64,000 nt of DNA from JADCRZ01 sp037718865 (GCA_037718865.1 JBBJMP010000002.1:124001-188000); one strand, 5' to 3'; shown: positions 53,750-63,614, counted from the stretch's first letter. The notes: generated from the sequence alone by a model not told the origin. Translations and numbers: made by a program.

Positions 53750-54661
53750 CTACCTGCTCAGGATATCGGTGATGACAAACAAGGCAAATACAACACTTGC
53801 AATTCCATTGGCAGTCATAAATGCCAGGTTTACTCTGCGGAGATCATGGGGCTTTACCAATGAATGCTGGTAGATTAACATCCCGGCAAAGATGCTTGCA
53901 CCCATCCAGTACCAGATGCCAAATCCGCCAACCGCTCCGGCCAGTATAACGCTTGCTGCAGAAACCAGGTGCAGGCCTTCGGAGATTCGCAAAGCCCCGG
54001 CTTTTCCTACAGCAACCGGAATGGAATATAACCGGTGTGATTTGTCGAATTCCTCATCCTGCAAGGCATAAATGATATCAAAGCCACTGACCCAAAAAAT
54101 GACTGCTACAGAAAACAAAACCGGTAAGGCTGCAAATTTACCGGTTACTGCCAAATAAGCACCAATCGGTGCCAGCGATAAACCTAATCCCAGTATCATG
54201 TGGCACAACGCCGTAAAACGTTTGGTATAACTGTAACCCAGCACAATAGCGAGGGCAACAAATGAAAGATAAAAACACAGCGGGTTAATAAACAAGGTAC
54301 AGGTTATAAAAGCCAGGGAATTTAATATAACAAACCACAGAGCCTTGTTAGCAGAAATGATGCCGGATGGTATCTCCCGGATTGCAGTCCGGGGATTCAG
54401 GGCATCAAAGTTTTTGTCGAGCCATCGGTTAAAAGCCATAGCAGCACTTCTTGCAAACACCATACATAAAACTACCAGCAGCAGTTTATAAAATGGAAAA
54501 GAGGTTTGACTGTTCAAGCCGGGGAAATAATTCCTTATTGTCTCAAAAGGCAATCTTTTCCAACCGTAAACACCCAGGAAAAACCCTATCATGGCAAAAG
54601 GCATGGCAAAAATGGTATGAGAAAATTTGATCAGGGAAAAATAATTTTTTATAGTATTCAC
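53750..54661 (-). CDS. UbiA-like prenyltransferase
   Basis: About 303 residues, eight or nine membrane helices. UbiA motifs: NRWLDKNFDALNPRT (first Asp-rich site) and DEEFDKSHRLYSIPV (second). In Bacteroidota such proteins are annotated as 4-hydroxybenzoate-type prenyltransferases, though the likely product is menaquinone-related (futalosine or MqnP-type). Starts at GTG 54661. It is downstream of the trmH-like gene, 51 bp apart. Confidence 0.92.
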   Translation of the reverse strand: MNTIKNYFSLIKFSHTIFAMPFAMIGFFLGVYGWKRLPFETIRNYFPGLNSQTSFPFYKLLLVVLCMVFARSAAMAFNRWLDKNFDALNPRTAIREIPSGIISANKALWFVILNSLAFITCTLFINPLCFYLSFVALAIVLGYSYTKRFTALCHMILGLGLSLAPIGAYLAVTGKFAALPVLFSVAVIFWVSGFDIIYALQDEEFDKSHRLYSIPVAVGKAGALRISEGLHLVSAASVILAGAVGGFGIWYWMGASIFAGMLIYQHSLVKPHDLRRVNLAFMTANGIASVVFALFVITDILSR

Positions 54662-54712
54662 CAGGGATGATATTTATTAAAACTTACGGTTCATGGAAGC
54701 AGTGTGCATCAT

Positions 54713-55243
54713 TTAAATAATCCGGTCTCTTACAAGTTCCCACAATACAATACCTGCAGCAACAGAAACGTTTAGTGAATGCTTCATGCCCAGCTGGGGA
54801 ATTTCAATACAGCCATCGCAGAGCGCCAGAGCTTCATGACCAACACCGTCTACTTCATTTCCAAAAACAACCGCCAACCCTCCTTCCTGCGTGATAACAG
54901 CCCTGTTGAGCATAATGCTGGTCTCCGCCTGTTCTACCGCGTACACGAGGTTACCTTCCTGTTTCAACAACTGAACCGCCTGAGTTGTTGATGGGAAGTA
55001 CTTCCAGTCAACCGTTTCGGTTGCACCAAGTGCCGTTTTATTGATATCACGATGGGGCGGCTGCGGAGTGTAACCACACAAATAAATTCCTTTTAATAAA
55101 AAGGCGTCGGCAGTCCGGAAAACACTGCCAACATTATGCATACTGCGAATATTATCAAGTACTACGATCACCGGCATCTTTTCAGATATCTTGAAATCGT
55201 CTACAGATTTCCGGTTCAGCTCATCCATGCTCAATTTGCGCAT
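54713..55243 (-). CDS. SpoU/TrmH-family RNA 2'-O-methyltransferase
   Basis: 176 residues from ATG 55243; the longer frame reads through octad repeats and is not protein-like. SPOUT motifs: NVGSVFRTADAF, AVVFGNEVDGV and IPQLGMKHSLNVSVA, which form the knot. tRNA or rRNA 2'-O-methylation cannot be told apart here. It is divergent from mutS. Confidence 0.94.
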   Translation of the reverse strand: MRKLSMDELNRKSVDDFKISEKMPVIVVLDNIRSMHNVGSVFRTADAFLLKGIYLCGYTPQPPHRDINKTALGATETVDWKYFPSTTQAVQLLKQEGNLVYAVEQAETSIMLNRAVITQEGGLAVVFGNEVDGVGHEALALCDGCIEIPQLGMKHSLNVSVAAGIVLWELVRDRII

Positions 55244-55263
55244 GAGGCAAAGGTAGAAGAAAT

Positions 55264-55374
55264 GTGCGGATGTGCGGATGTGCAAATGCGCGGATAAGTA
55301 GGTCGCACTTGAAGAAATTTTAATTGGTTTAAGCCATTTTTCATTTGCAGATCCGCACATCCGCACATCCGCAC
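55264..55374. repeat. Inverted octad repeats between trmH-like gene and mutS
   Basis: Left arm 55264-55295: GTGCGGAT twice, GTGCAAAT, GCGCGGAT. Right arm 55351-55374: ATCCGCAC three times. The arms are exact reverse complements over 16 bp. Here the genes are divergent, so a terminator role is unlikely. Confidence 0.85.
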
Positions 55375-55382
55375 ATTTGCAT

Positions 55383-55390
55383 TATTTTTG
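55383..55390 (+). promoter_or_regulatory. Candidate -7 box just before mutS
   Basis: Perfect TATTTTTG, four bases before the ATG at 55395, which would give an almost leaderless mRNA. No TTG lies at the usual spacing. Confidence 0.3.
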
Positions 55391-55394
55391 CCGC

Positions 55395-57989
55395 ATGTCA
55401 AAAGATACTCCGATGATGCAGCAACACCGTGCCATAAAAACCAGGTATCCGGATGCGATTTTGCTGTTCAGGGTGGGTGATTTTTATGAAACATTCGGCG
55501 AAGATGCCATCATTGCTTCACAGGTCCTGGGCATCACGCTGACCAAACGCAATTCCAGTACCGCTTTTTCTGCCGAGCTGGCAGGCTTTCCTCATCACGC
55601 CCTGGATACTTATTTGCACAAGCTGGTAAAAGCGGGTTATCGGGTAGCCATATGCGACCAGCTCGAAGACCCTAAACTGGTGAAGGGAATCGTAAAAAGA
55701 GGGGTAACAGAAATGATCACTCCGGGCACGGCTACCAGCGATAAATTACTTGAACTCAATTCAAATAACTTCCTGGGAAGTGTTCACTTTCAAAATGAGC
55801 AATTATTCGGCATTGCCTTTCTGGATATTTCAACCGGGGAATTTTTGATTGCAGAAGGTGATCGGGAGTATGCTGACAAACTATTGCAAAGTTTTAAACC
55901 GGTGGAAGTTATTTTTCAGCGGCACCGTCAAAAACAATTCAAAGAGCTTTTCGGGAGTAAGTTTTATACCTACACTTTGGATGAATGGATATTCCAGGAA
56001 GTATATGCACGGGAAACTTTGCTGAAACAATTCGAAACACATTCATTAAAAGGTTTTGGCGTAGAGGCATTATCCGGAGGACTCATCGCAGCAGGTGCTA
56101 TTTTGCATTATTTGAAAGATACGGAGCATCCCAACCTGCAACACATTGCAGGCATGCAGCGGATAGATAAGGATGACTTTTTATGGATGGACCGATTTAC
56201 CATCCGCAATCTTGAGTTGATGGGAAGCGGCCAGGAAGACGGCCAAACCTTACTGAAAGTGCTTGACAATACGGTCTCGCCCATGGGAGCCCGCCTGCTC
56301 AAGCGTTGGATCGTATTCCCCTTGAAGGATATGCTTAAAATCAACGAACGGCTCGACCTGGTGGAGCATCTGATAAAGGAAGTAGACACCCGTGCAAAAC
56401 TGACGCAGCATATCAGGCACTGCGGCGATGTGGAAAGATTAGTGAGTAAGATTCCGTTAAAAAAAATAAATCCGAGGGAGGTATTACAGATCAGCAGGGG
56501 ACTGCAGCAAGTTGAGGCCATTAAAAAGATCTGCTCTGCGGCAGAGAATGAATATCTCAAAAGATTAGGAGATGCTTTAAACCCATGTCTTTACATATCG
56601 GAAAAAATTACCCGGGAAATAGTTGACAATCCGCCGGCCACAGCTATCAAAGGAGGAATGATCAATTCCGGCGTTTCCGAAGGCCTTGACGAACTGCGGA
56701 AGATTGCTTTAAGCGGAAAAGATTACCTGTTGGATCTACAACGGAAAGAAGCGGAAACTACCGGCATACCCTCCTTAAAGATCGCCTTTAACCATGTGTT
56801 TGGTTATTACCTTGAAGTTACAAACACACATATCAATAAAGTACCGCTGAGCTGGATGAGAAAACAAACCCTTGCCAATGCGGAACGGTTTGTTACTCCT
56901 GAGCTAAAGGATTATGAAGAAAAAATAGTTAATGCTGAAGAAAAGATACTGCACCTGGAGTACTCACTTTATGAAGCTTTGCTGAACGAATTGCAGGACT
57001 ACCTGGCACCTATTCAAACGAACGGCAATATTTTAGCCGTGCTCGACAGTCTTATCTGCTTTTCCCACAATGCCATCCGGTTTAATTACAAACGGCCACG
57101 GCTACACGAAGGTGATGAATTGTTCATAAAGGAGGGCCGGCATCCGGTAATTGAACGTAATCTTCAGGCAGGAGAAACCTACATCGCCAATGACATCGAA
57201 CTGAACAAATCGACCCAGCAGATCATCATTTTAACCGGTCCCAATATGAGCGGTAAAAGCGCCCTGCTTCGCCAGGTTGCCCTTATCACCCTTATGGCCC
57301 ATCTGGGTAGCTTTGTGCCGGCCGATGAAGCCATGATTCCGGTAACGGATAAAATTTTTACCAGGGTAGGAGCCAATGACAACCTAAGCGGTGGCGAAAG
57401 CACATTTATGGTGGAAATGAATGAAACGGCAAGCATTATAAACAACCTGACCCCGAACAGCCTTATTCTACTGGATGAAATCGGCCGCGGTACATCTACC
57501 TATGATGGAATTTCCATTGCCTGGAGCATTGTTGAATTCCTGCACAAAACGCCCCAGGCTCCAAAGACTTTATTTGCTACCCATTATCATGAACTGAATG
57601 AGCTGGAAAACAAACTGCCAAGGGTTAAGAATTACCATATAACCAATAAACAAATCGCCAACAAAATCATCTTCCTCCGCAAGCTGGCTACAGGTGGAAG
57701 CACACACAGTTTCGGTATTCATGTCGCCAGGATGGCGGGCATGCCTGCTTCCCTGATCGATAGAGCTAACGCCGTTTTAAAACAACTCGAAAAAAAACAC
57801 GTGGATGAGAATATGGGCGAGCAGGTAAAAAAGCTGGCTGCTCCCCAGGTTCAACTCTCGATATTTGACGCACATTCACAGACCTTTGAGGAGATACGCA
57901 AATTGCTCCAGGATATAGACATTAACCGACTTACTCCCGTTGAGGCACTACTAAAGCTGCAGGAGGTGAAAGGCATGGTTAAAACGTAA
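55395..57989 (+). CDS. mutS: DNA mismatch repair protein MutS
   Basis: Recognises mismatches. 864 residues from ATG 55395. Mismatch-binding GDFYETFGEDA (Phe and Glu), Walker A GPNMSGKSALLRQ, ABC-type signature LSGGESTFM, Walker B LILLDEIGRGTSTYDG and the His switch THYHEL. The Walker A is SGKSA instead of the usual GGKST, a change found in Bacteroidota MutS. Its 3' end overlaps the convergent barrel gene by 11 bp. Confidence 0.98.
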   Translation: MSKDTPMMQQHRAIKTRYPDAILLFRVGDFYETFGEDAIIASQVLGITLTKRNSSTAFSAELAGFPHHALDTYLHKLVKAGYRVAICDQLEDPKLVKGIVKRGVTEMITPGTATSDKLLELNSNNFLGSVHFQNEQLFGIAFLDISTGEFLIAEGDREYADKLLQSFKPVEVIFQRHRQKQFKELFGSKFYTYTLDEWIFQEVYARETLLKQFETHSLKGFGVEALSGGLIAAGAILHYLKDTEHPNLQHIAGMQRIDKDDFLWMDRFTIRNLELMGSGQEDGQTLLKVLDNTVSPMGARLLKRWIVFPLKDMLKINERLDLVEHLIKEVDTRAKLTQHIRHCGDVERLVSKIPLKKINPREVLQISRGLQQVEAIKKICSAAENEYLKRLGDALNPCLYISEKITREIVDNPPATAIKGGMINSGVSEGLDELRKIALSGKDYLLDLQRKEAETTGIPSLKIAFNHVFGYYLEVTNTHINKVPLSWMRKQTLANAERFVTPELKDYEEKIVNAEEKILHLEYSLYEALLNELQDYLAPIQTNGNILAVLDSLICFSHNAIRFNYKRPRLHEGDELFIKEGRHPVIERNLQAGETYIANDIELNKSTQQIIILTGPNMSGKSALLRQVALITLMAHLGSFVPADEAMIPVTDKIFTRVGANDNLSGGESTFMVEMNETASIINNLTPNSLILLDEIGRGTSTYDGISIAWSIVEFLHKTPQAPKTLFATHYHELNELENKLPRVKNYHITNKQIANKIIFLRKLATGGSTHSFGIHVARMAGMPASLIDRANAVLKQLEKKHVDENMGEQVKKLAAPQVQLSIFDAHSQTFEEIRKLLQDIDINRLTPVEALLKLQEVKGMVKT

Positions 57990-58653
57990 ATCCCAATCCA
58001 ACCTTTACCACCCGGTTATATGATTTGAAATTGCCCTGCGCATCTACTCTGGAGAGTCCATGCTCATAACCCGCCTGTATGTTCAATCCATTCTGGAACT
58101 GGTACGCCAGGCCACCGGTAATTCCTGCATCCCATCTTTTAAAATTATCAGTCATATCAACATCTCTTTGAAATAATGATATGCCGATTATACCGGCATC
58201 AAGATGGAGATTGTTCTTAGCCAGGTAAGAAATCTGGGGACCGGCATATGCCTGTAAGCCTCCCGAAATGTTTGCCCTTATCAACAGGGGAAGATCAATA
58301 TAACTAGACTGCACACGCGCAATTGCATCAGCGCCTAAAAATTGGATAGCCTTGATTTCCAGATTGCCATTCATGGTGTATCCTTTCTGCGTAAAATAAA
58401 TGCCCGGCTCCACCGAGAAGATATGACTCACCGGAATATTCATATATCCGCCAGCAAAAAATCCGGTTTTAGAACGTGTGTCCACTATGCCGTCTGACAC
58501 GTTAACGAGTTTATCCAGGCTTTGCACGGCATCTCCCTGCCAATTAGTAAAGGCAACTCCGGCGCGGATTCCAAAGGATGGTATGGTCTGTGCGTTTGCT
58601 GTTATAAGGCTAATCAGCATTACCGCAACAAGAAGAAGGTGTATTTTTTTCAT
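57979..58653 (-). CDS. Outer-membrane beta-barrel protein (PorT-like)
   Basis: 224 residues, signal peptide ending at ANAQ. The mature protein is an eight-strand type barrel with PSFGIRAGVAFTNWQGDA at the start, SVEPGIYFTQKGYTM in the middle and a final VKVGLGFTF, the aromatic C terminus of barrels. Family: outer-membrane protein beta-barrel domain (PorT-related). The function is unknown. It overlaps the mutS stop by 11 bp. Confidence 0.88.
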   Translation of the reverse strand: MKKIHLLLVAVMLISLITANAQTIPSFGIRAGVAFTNWQGDAVQSLDKLVNVSDGIVDTRSKTGFFAGGYMNIPVSHIFSVEPGIYFTQKGYTMNGNLEIKAIQFLGADAIARVQSSYIDLPLLIRANISGGLQAYAGPQISYLAKNNLHLDAGIIGISLFQRDVDMTDNFKRWDAGITGGLAYQFQNGLNIQAGYEHGLSRVDAQGNFKSYNRVVKVGLGFTF

Positions 58654-59254
58654 TTTGGTGGGAACAAGTATTTTTGGCTTGTTTACAAACAGGTTAGAAA
58701 AACATGCCAGTAATCTTTCCGTTAACAGAAGAAAAAGTTAAACCCCCTCTTTAAAAATTATGTATAAAAAATTAAACTTTGCAGAGTACAATAAGTCGCA
58801 AACCCAAACCTGTAAATCATCGTTTATAGGTAAATGTTAGTTATGTTCAATGAGCATATTGTGAGGGCATACGGAACTTGCCTGTAATGCTGCGGGCAAC
58901 AAAAATTGCGGGCGTTTAGCGATTATTATTAAAAATACAGGCCAACCGACATAATTAATTGTTTGCTGAAAAGTTTTATTATCTTAGCACTCTAATTCCT
59001 GTAATAAATTTTATTACTGATCCGGTCCTGGTAAAACCCGTCAGATATCCCACAACATTATTGTTTAGATTATTTTAGTCCATTTATATTTGCTTTGCTA
59101 TGTTTATAGTAACGAAACCAGGTCTTCGGCGCAATACAAACTTGAATGCTACATAACCAGAAGCTTTCAAAACAGCTCGGAATAAGGCAACCAATTCTAT
59201 TGAAGCACCGTTTAAGGAAATAAATTTGTAATTTCTTCATTAAAATAAAACTAT
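58654..59254. promoter_or_regulatory. Divergent intergenic region with two candidate promoters for the CHRD gene
   Basis: A 601-bp AT-rich spacer. First candidate: TTG 59061-59063, 21-bp spacer, TATATTTG 59085-59092. Second: TTG 59200-59202, 18-bp spacer, TAAATTTG 59221-59228, with the ATG 27 bp further. Both match the Bacteroidota promoter TTG-N(17-23)-TAnnTTTG. Either could also produce a short RNA from the first site. No gene or repeat was seen. Confidence 0.6.
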
Positions 59255-59716
59255 ATGAGAACGTGTAAACAATTTCTGGCTCTATCGGTAATGTTTTCTT
59301 TAATTGTGTTTTCTGCCTGTAATAAAGATAAGGAGAAAGATAAGGAAGTTAAAACGAAAGTGGAGCTAACCGGTGCACAGGAAGTCCCAGTTAAGACAAC
59401 TCCGGCAAAGGGTACAGCAGATGTATCGTACAATAAGACCACCCGTTTACTTACCTATACGATCAACTGGAGCGCCTTAACCGGTATGCCGACCGGATCA
59501 CATATTCATGGGCCGGTTCCCAGAGGAGTTAATGCTCCGATAAAGCACGATTTTTTCGCGCTTTTTCCAAAAACAACATCTGGAACATTTACCAATGCCG
59601 TTATGGTTGACGGAGTTGCGCTTAAAGAAGACAGCCTGTTGAAGGGTTTCTACTATTTCAACATTCATACGCCAATGAACCCAGGCGGAGAAATCAGGGG
59701 ACAGATCGAGTTCTAG
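59255..59716 (+). CDS. CHRD domain lipoprotein
   Basis: 153 residues, lipobox FSACNK followed by a Lys-rich linker. The rest is a CHRD (chordin) domain: VELTGAQEVP near the start, SHIHGPVPRG, and a final FNIHTPMNPGGEIRGQIEF, which is the family hallmark. Function unknown; often exported in Bacteroidota. It has its own promoters and a strong terminator, so it is monocistronic. Confidence 0.93.
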   Translation: MRTCKQFLALSVMFSLIVFSACNKDKEKDKEVKTKVELTGAQEVPVKTTPAKGTADVSYNKTTRLLTYTINWSALTGMPTGSHIHGPVPRGVNAPIKHDFFALFPKTTSGTFTNAVMVDGVALKEDSLLKGFYYFNIHTPMNPGGEIRGQIEF

Positions 59717-59737
59717 CAACATTAAATGCATTCTTTT

Positions 59738-59767
59738 AAAGTCCGGTTTTTTAACCGGACTTTTTTT
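59738..59767 (+). terminator. Rho-independent terminator of the CHRD gene
   Basis: 11-bp stem AAAGTCCGGTT / AACCGGACTTT, TTTT loop, followed by more T. Confidence 0.95.
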
Positions 59768-59799
59768 ATGCTCTCACGCTCCCCTCCTCAATCGAGCTA

Positions 59800-60110
59800 C
59801 CTGTTAGGACACATCTATAGAATATGTATAAGGTGATGTTTAAATCATTCCTGCTAGTGTACTTATTACCCGGCTAGGGGTAAACCGTTTGTAGAAATGT
59901 GATCATCTTTAAAAATTGCCCCAGCGGGGCTACCCTTAGGTCACGCTAAGCAAAAATTATTTATTATTACTTTTGGAAGGTAGCCCCCATCCGGGGGCAC
60001 AAAATGATGCATGCTCATGTGCCACAAACGGGTTGCCCCGAGCCGGGAAATGAATGCTTTTTAATTTTTCTGAAGATGTATCCTAACGGTAGCCTCCATT
60101 CAGGAGGGGG
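59800..60110. repeat. Composite GC-hairpin repeat, copy B (inverted)
   Basis: Same element as at 33781-34060 in opposite orientation: GC-rich units in reverse order, with ATGAATGCTTTTTAATTTTT, GGGGCTACC and GTTTGTAGAAATGTG matching the reverse complement of copy A. The two copies have diverged by many substitutions but keep order and spacing. No ORF inside. The 442-bp gap after the CHRD gene is almost all terminator and repeat. Confidence 0.75.
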
Positions 60111-60158
60111 CAGGTTTGCGCAGGAAATTGGGGTGGTGACAGGCACTGAAAAATACGA

Positions 60159-61286
60159 TCAGATCATACCTTTCAGCTTACCGACTACAATATCTATTTC
60201 CTCTTTTGTATTGTGCCTGCTGAATGAAAAGCGGATAGCTACCTGGTTTGGATTATTGTTTACTTCCTGTATTACATGGGAACTCAGATCTGCACCGCTT
60301 GTACAGGCACTGCCTCCCGAAGCGCAGATGTGCTGAATGTCCAGGTTGAACAGGATCATCTCCGACTTTTCCGTTTTGGGCAGGGAAACATTTAATACGG
60401 TATATAGGCTTTCACCCATTGGATCTCCGTTAAGGTATATGCCTTCGATATGCTGAGTCAGCGCATTTATCATGTGCAATTTCAAGCTCCGGACGTACGC
60501 GCTGTCTTCTTCGTAACGGGCTGTTGCCACTTCCAGGGCTTTTGCAAATCCCACTATTCCATACAGGTTTTCCGTGCCGGCACGCATACTACGCTCCTGA
60601 GAGCCTCCCTGCATCAGTGGTTTTATACTAACATTTTCATTGATATATAATAAACCCACTCCCTTGGGACCATGAAATTTATGGCTTGCCCCTGTAATAA
60701 AATGAACAAGTGTGTTCCTAAGGTCGAACGGATAATGACCAACGGTTTGAACGGTATCTGAATAAAAGATGGCATGATATAGTTTGCATAGTCTACCCAC
60801 TTCGTGAATATTCAGTATGTTGCCAATTTCATTATTGGCATGCATAAGGGTAACCAGGCACTTCTCGCGGCTCGCGGCCAATAATCTTTCAAGGTCGTTC
60901 AGGTCAATGTGCCCGTTGGGCAACAGGTTTACGTAACTTACAGAAGCTTCACCCCTGGAGCATAAATTTTCTACGGTATGCAGGGTAGCATGATGTTCGA
61001 TGGTGGAAGAAATGATGTGCCGGCATCCAAGGTCCCTGACGGATGCATTTATCGCCGTATTGCTGCTCTCCGTACCTCCTGACGTAAAGAAAATCTCTCC
61101 CGGATGGACCTTGAGAATTCCCGCAACGCTTTTGCGGGCGTTTTCAATAGCCAGGCGGCTTTCACGACCGTAGGAATAAATCGATGAGGGATTACCAAAT
61201 TTATCCGTCAGGTAAGGCATCATAGCTTCTAAAACACTGGGATCCAGCGAAGTAGTCGCTGCATTGTCTAAGTAAATTCTTGTCAT
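60159..61286 (-). CDS. Cysteine desulfurase (NifS/IscS-like)
   Basis: Mobilises sulfur from cysteine with PLP. 375 residues. NAATTSLDP at the start, FTSGGTESSNTAI, SHKFHGPKGVG (PLP Lys) and CASGGSACTSG (active-site Cys) are all in place. No Fe-S scaffold gene is adjacent, so the partner could be tRNA thiolation or Fe-S assembly elsewhere. A TATCTTTG box lies upstream. Confidence 0.95.
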   Translation of the reverse strand: MTRIYLDNAATTSLDPSVLEAMMPYLTDKFGNPSSIYSYGRESRLAIENARKSVAGILKVHPGEIFFTSGGTESSNTAINASVRDLGCRHIISSTIEHHATLHTVENLCSRGEASVSYVNLLPNGHIDLNDLERLLAASREKCLVTLMHANNEIGNILNIHEVGRLCKLYHAIFYSDTVQTVGHYPFDLRNTLVHFITGASHKFHGPKGVGLLYINENVSIKPLMQGGSQERSMRAGTENLYGIVGFAKALEVATARYEEDSAYVRSLKLHMINALTQHIEGIYLNGDPMGESLYTVLNVSLPKTEKSEMILFNLDIQHICASGGSACTSGADLSSHVIQEVNNNPNQVAIRFSFSRHNTKEEIDIVVGKLKGMI

Positions 61287-61330
61287 GTTATCTGCTGATC
61301 GGTATACCTCTCAATTTGCGTTAAGGTTTG

Positions 61331-61338
61331 CAAAGATA
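61331..61338 (-). promoter_or_regulatory. Candidate -7 box for the cysteine desulfurase gene
   Basis: Perfect TATCTTTG on the minus strand, about 44 bp before the ATG. No TTG at ideal spacing. Confidence 0.4.
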
Positions 61339-61406
61339 ACATTGATCGACGATCTTACGGCTCACTGCTTCTGGTGTGCACGCCTCACCTAACAAAGGAT
61401 GCGTAA

Positions 61407-62786
61407 TCACAGGAACTCCCTGATATCCTGCATCAGGCGCCTGGCAATATTGTTTGCCGTAGTTTCAAAATTACTTTCGGCATATATACGAATGATGGGT
61501 TCGGTGTTGGAAGTTCGGAGGTGCACCCAATCGGTGTCAAATTCTATTTTCAAACCGTCATCGGTATTTATAGGCTGCCTTCCATATTTATGTTTTATTT
61601 TCTCGAATATGGCTTTAACATCAACCCCATTTTCGAGCTCGATCTTGTTTTTGGAAATGAAATAATCCGGATACTTTGAACGGAAAGACTTAAGCCCGTT
61701 TTTATGCTGGGCGAAAGCACTCATAAACAACCCAATACCGATCAGGGCATCGCGGCCGTAATGAAAATCCGGAACAATGATCCCTCCGTTACCTTCGCCG
61801 CCGATGACCGCATTCACCTCTTTCATTTTTTGCACTACGTTTACTTCGCCTACGGCAGATGGATGATAGGCGCCCCCATGCCTGATGGTTATTTCTTTCA
61901 GCGCTTTTGTACTGCTCATGTTACTGACAGTATTTCCAGACTGTTTACTTAACATATAGTCAGCCACGGCGACCAAGGTAAATTCTTCCCCGAACATACT
62001 TCCGTCTTCACATACAAAGCAAAGCCTGTCTACATCCGGGTCCACGGCAATACCAAACGAGGCGTTTGCTCTTTTAACCTCTGCGCTCAAGGCTGCCAAA
62101 TTCTCCGGAAGCGGTTCCGGATTGTGAGCGAATTTACCGGTTATCTCTCCGTTTATTAGAACGACTTCTTCAACACCTAAAGCCTTTAACAGCGGGGGAA
62201 CAAACAAAGCACCCGTGGAATTGATGGCATCCACTACTACTTTAAAATGCTGCTGGCCGATCGCCTCCTTATTCACCAATGGATAATTTACCACTGCTTC
62301 TATGTGTTTTTGCAGCATGTCGTTATTTACCATACAGGAGCCTAATTTATCCACTGCAGCAAACGAAAAACTTTCTTTTGCTGCCCTTTCCAGGATAACT
62401 GCTCCATCATCGGCAGTAATGAATTCACCGTATTGATTTAATAATTTCAAAGCATTCCATTCCTTGGCATTATGACTGGCAGTAATGATAATTCCCCCAT
62501 CGGCCTTTTCCCAAATGACACCCAGTTCAACGGTAGGAGTAGTAGACAAACCCAAGTCAACGACATTTAATCCTAAAGCCATGAGGGTATTTACAACCAG
62601 ATTCTGAACCATGTTTCCGCTCAATCGTCCGTCTCTTCCAACCACGCATTTGCCATTGTTGTTCTTTTCCTTCAGCCAGCTTCCATAGGCAGCAGTAAAT
62701 CGTACAATTTCCAGCGGTGTCAAGTTCTCACCCGGAACCCCTCCAATTGTTCCCCTGATACCCGAAATGCTTTTTATCAATGCCAC
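61407..62786 (-). CDS. glmM: Phosphoglucosamine mutase
   Basis: Converts glucosamine-6-phosphate to glucosamine-1-phosphate for cell-wall precursors. 459 residues, start at GTG 62786, giving MALIKSISGIRGTIGG. Active-site Ser in TASHNAKEW, metal-binding DPDVDRL, GEGNGGI, and SNTEPIIRIYAES in the C-terminal domain are all present. A TATTTTTG box on the minus strand at 62816-62809 could drive it. Confidence 0.96.
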   Translation of the reverse strand: MALIKSISGIRGTIGGVPGENLTPLEIVRFTAAYGSWLKEKNNNGKCVVGRDGRLSGNMVQNLVVNTLMALGLNVVDLGLSTTPTVELGVIWEKADGGIIITASHNAKEWNALKLLNQYGEFITADDGAVILERAAKESFSFAAVDKLGSCMVNNDMLQKHIEAVVNYPLVNKEAIGQQHFKVVVDAINSTGALFVPPLLKALGVEEVVLINGEITGKFAHNPEPLPENLAALSAEVKRANASFGIAVDPDVDRLCFVCEDGSMFGEEFTLVAVADYMLSKQSGNTVSNMSSTKALKEITIRHGGAYHPSAVGEVNVVQKMKEVNAVIGGEGNGGIIVPDFHYGRDALIGIGLFMSAFAQHKNGLKSFRSKYPDYFISKNKIELENGVDVKAIFEKIKHKYGRQPINTDDGLKIEFDTDWVHLRTSNTEPIIRIYAESNFETTANNIARRLMQDIREFL

Positions 62787-62866
62787 AAGTTTAAGGTTTA
62801 ATGAACTTCAAAAATAAGGATATTAAGGAAGGAAAAGAGGTTATGCTTACATTTGAAATAAAAACT

Positions 62867-63610
62867 ATGTCCGTTCCCGCCGAATGGTTCAAAGACTGGT
62901 TTAATTCGCCTTACCATGACCTCCTTTATTCTCAGGGGAATGAAAAAGAAGCTCCTGCATTTATCAACCGGTTGATAAGCTTCCTTGAACCGCCGGCCGG
63001 ATCTTTCTTTCTGGAAAGCGCCTGTGGAAAAGGAAAACATTCGCAGCTCCTGGCTTCTTATGGTTATGATGTTACAGGCATAGACCTTTCTTTTAACGGC
63101 ATTGATGAGGCTTTACTATCGGCTTCGGAAACACTACATTTTTTTCAGCATGATTTGCGCCTGCCATTCTGGATCAATTACTTTCATTATGCTTTTAACT
63201 TCTTTACCCGTTTCGGTTATTTCAAATCTGACCGGGAACACTATAACGCAATCCGTACTATAGCCAATTCATTAAAATCAAACGGGATGTTTGTATTGGA
63301 TTATCTGAATGTTCATTATGTAGAGGAAAACCTGGTGCATAAATCCGATCTTGACATTGATGGAATAAAATTTACGCTGACAAATTGGTACGATGAAACG
63401 CATATCTACAGAAAGATTATTGTGGAAGACGGTCAATGGGAACAACCGCTGATCTATCAGGAAAAATTTGCTAAATTCTCTTTAGGTGATTTTAATGACA
63501 TGTTATCCTTCCACCATTTGCAGATCCAGCAGGTATTCGGCGATTATCAGTTTAATCATTACGATGTAAAAAAATCACCTCGTCTTATTTTGATGGCAAA
63601 GAAACGTTGA
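62867..63610 (+). CDS. Class I SAM-dependent methyltransferase
   Basis: 247 residues from ATG 62867, which gives the family-typical start SVPAEWFKDWFNSPYHDLLY and leaves an 80-bp divergent promoter gap to glmM; ATG 62801 would leave only 14 bp. Methyltransferase motif I is FLESACGKGKHSQLLA and motif II is VTGIDLS. The substrate is not known. Confidence 0.9.
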   Translation: MSVPAEWFKDWFNSPYHDLLYSQGNEKEAPAFINRLISFLEPPAGSFFLESACGKGKHSQLLASYGYDVTGIDLSFNGIDEALLSASETLHFFQHDLRLPFWINYFHYAFNFFTRFGYFKSDREHYNAIRTIANSLKSNGMFVLDYLNVHYVEENLVHKSDLDIDGIKFTLTNWYDETHIYRKIIVEDGQWEQPLIYQEKFAKFSLGDFNDMLSFHHLQIQQVFGDYQFNHYDVKKSPRLILMAKKR

Positions 63611-63614
63611 TTAG

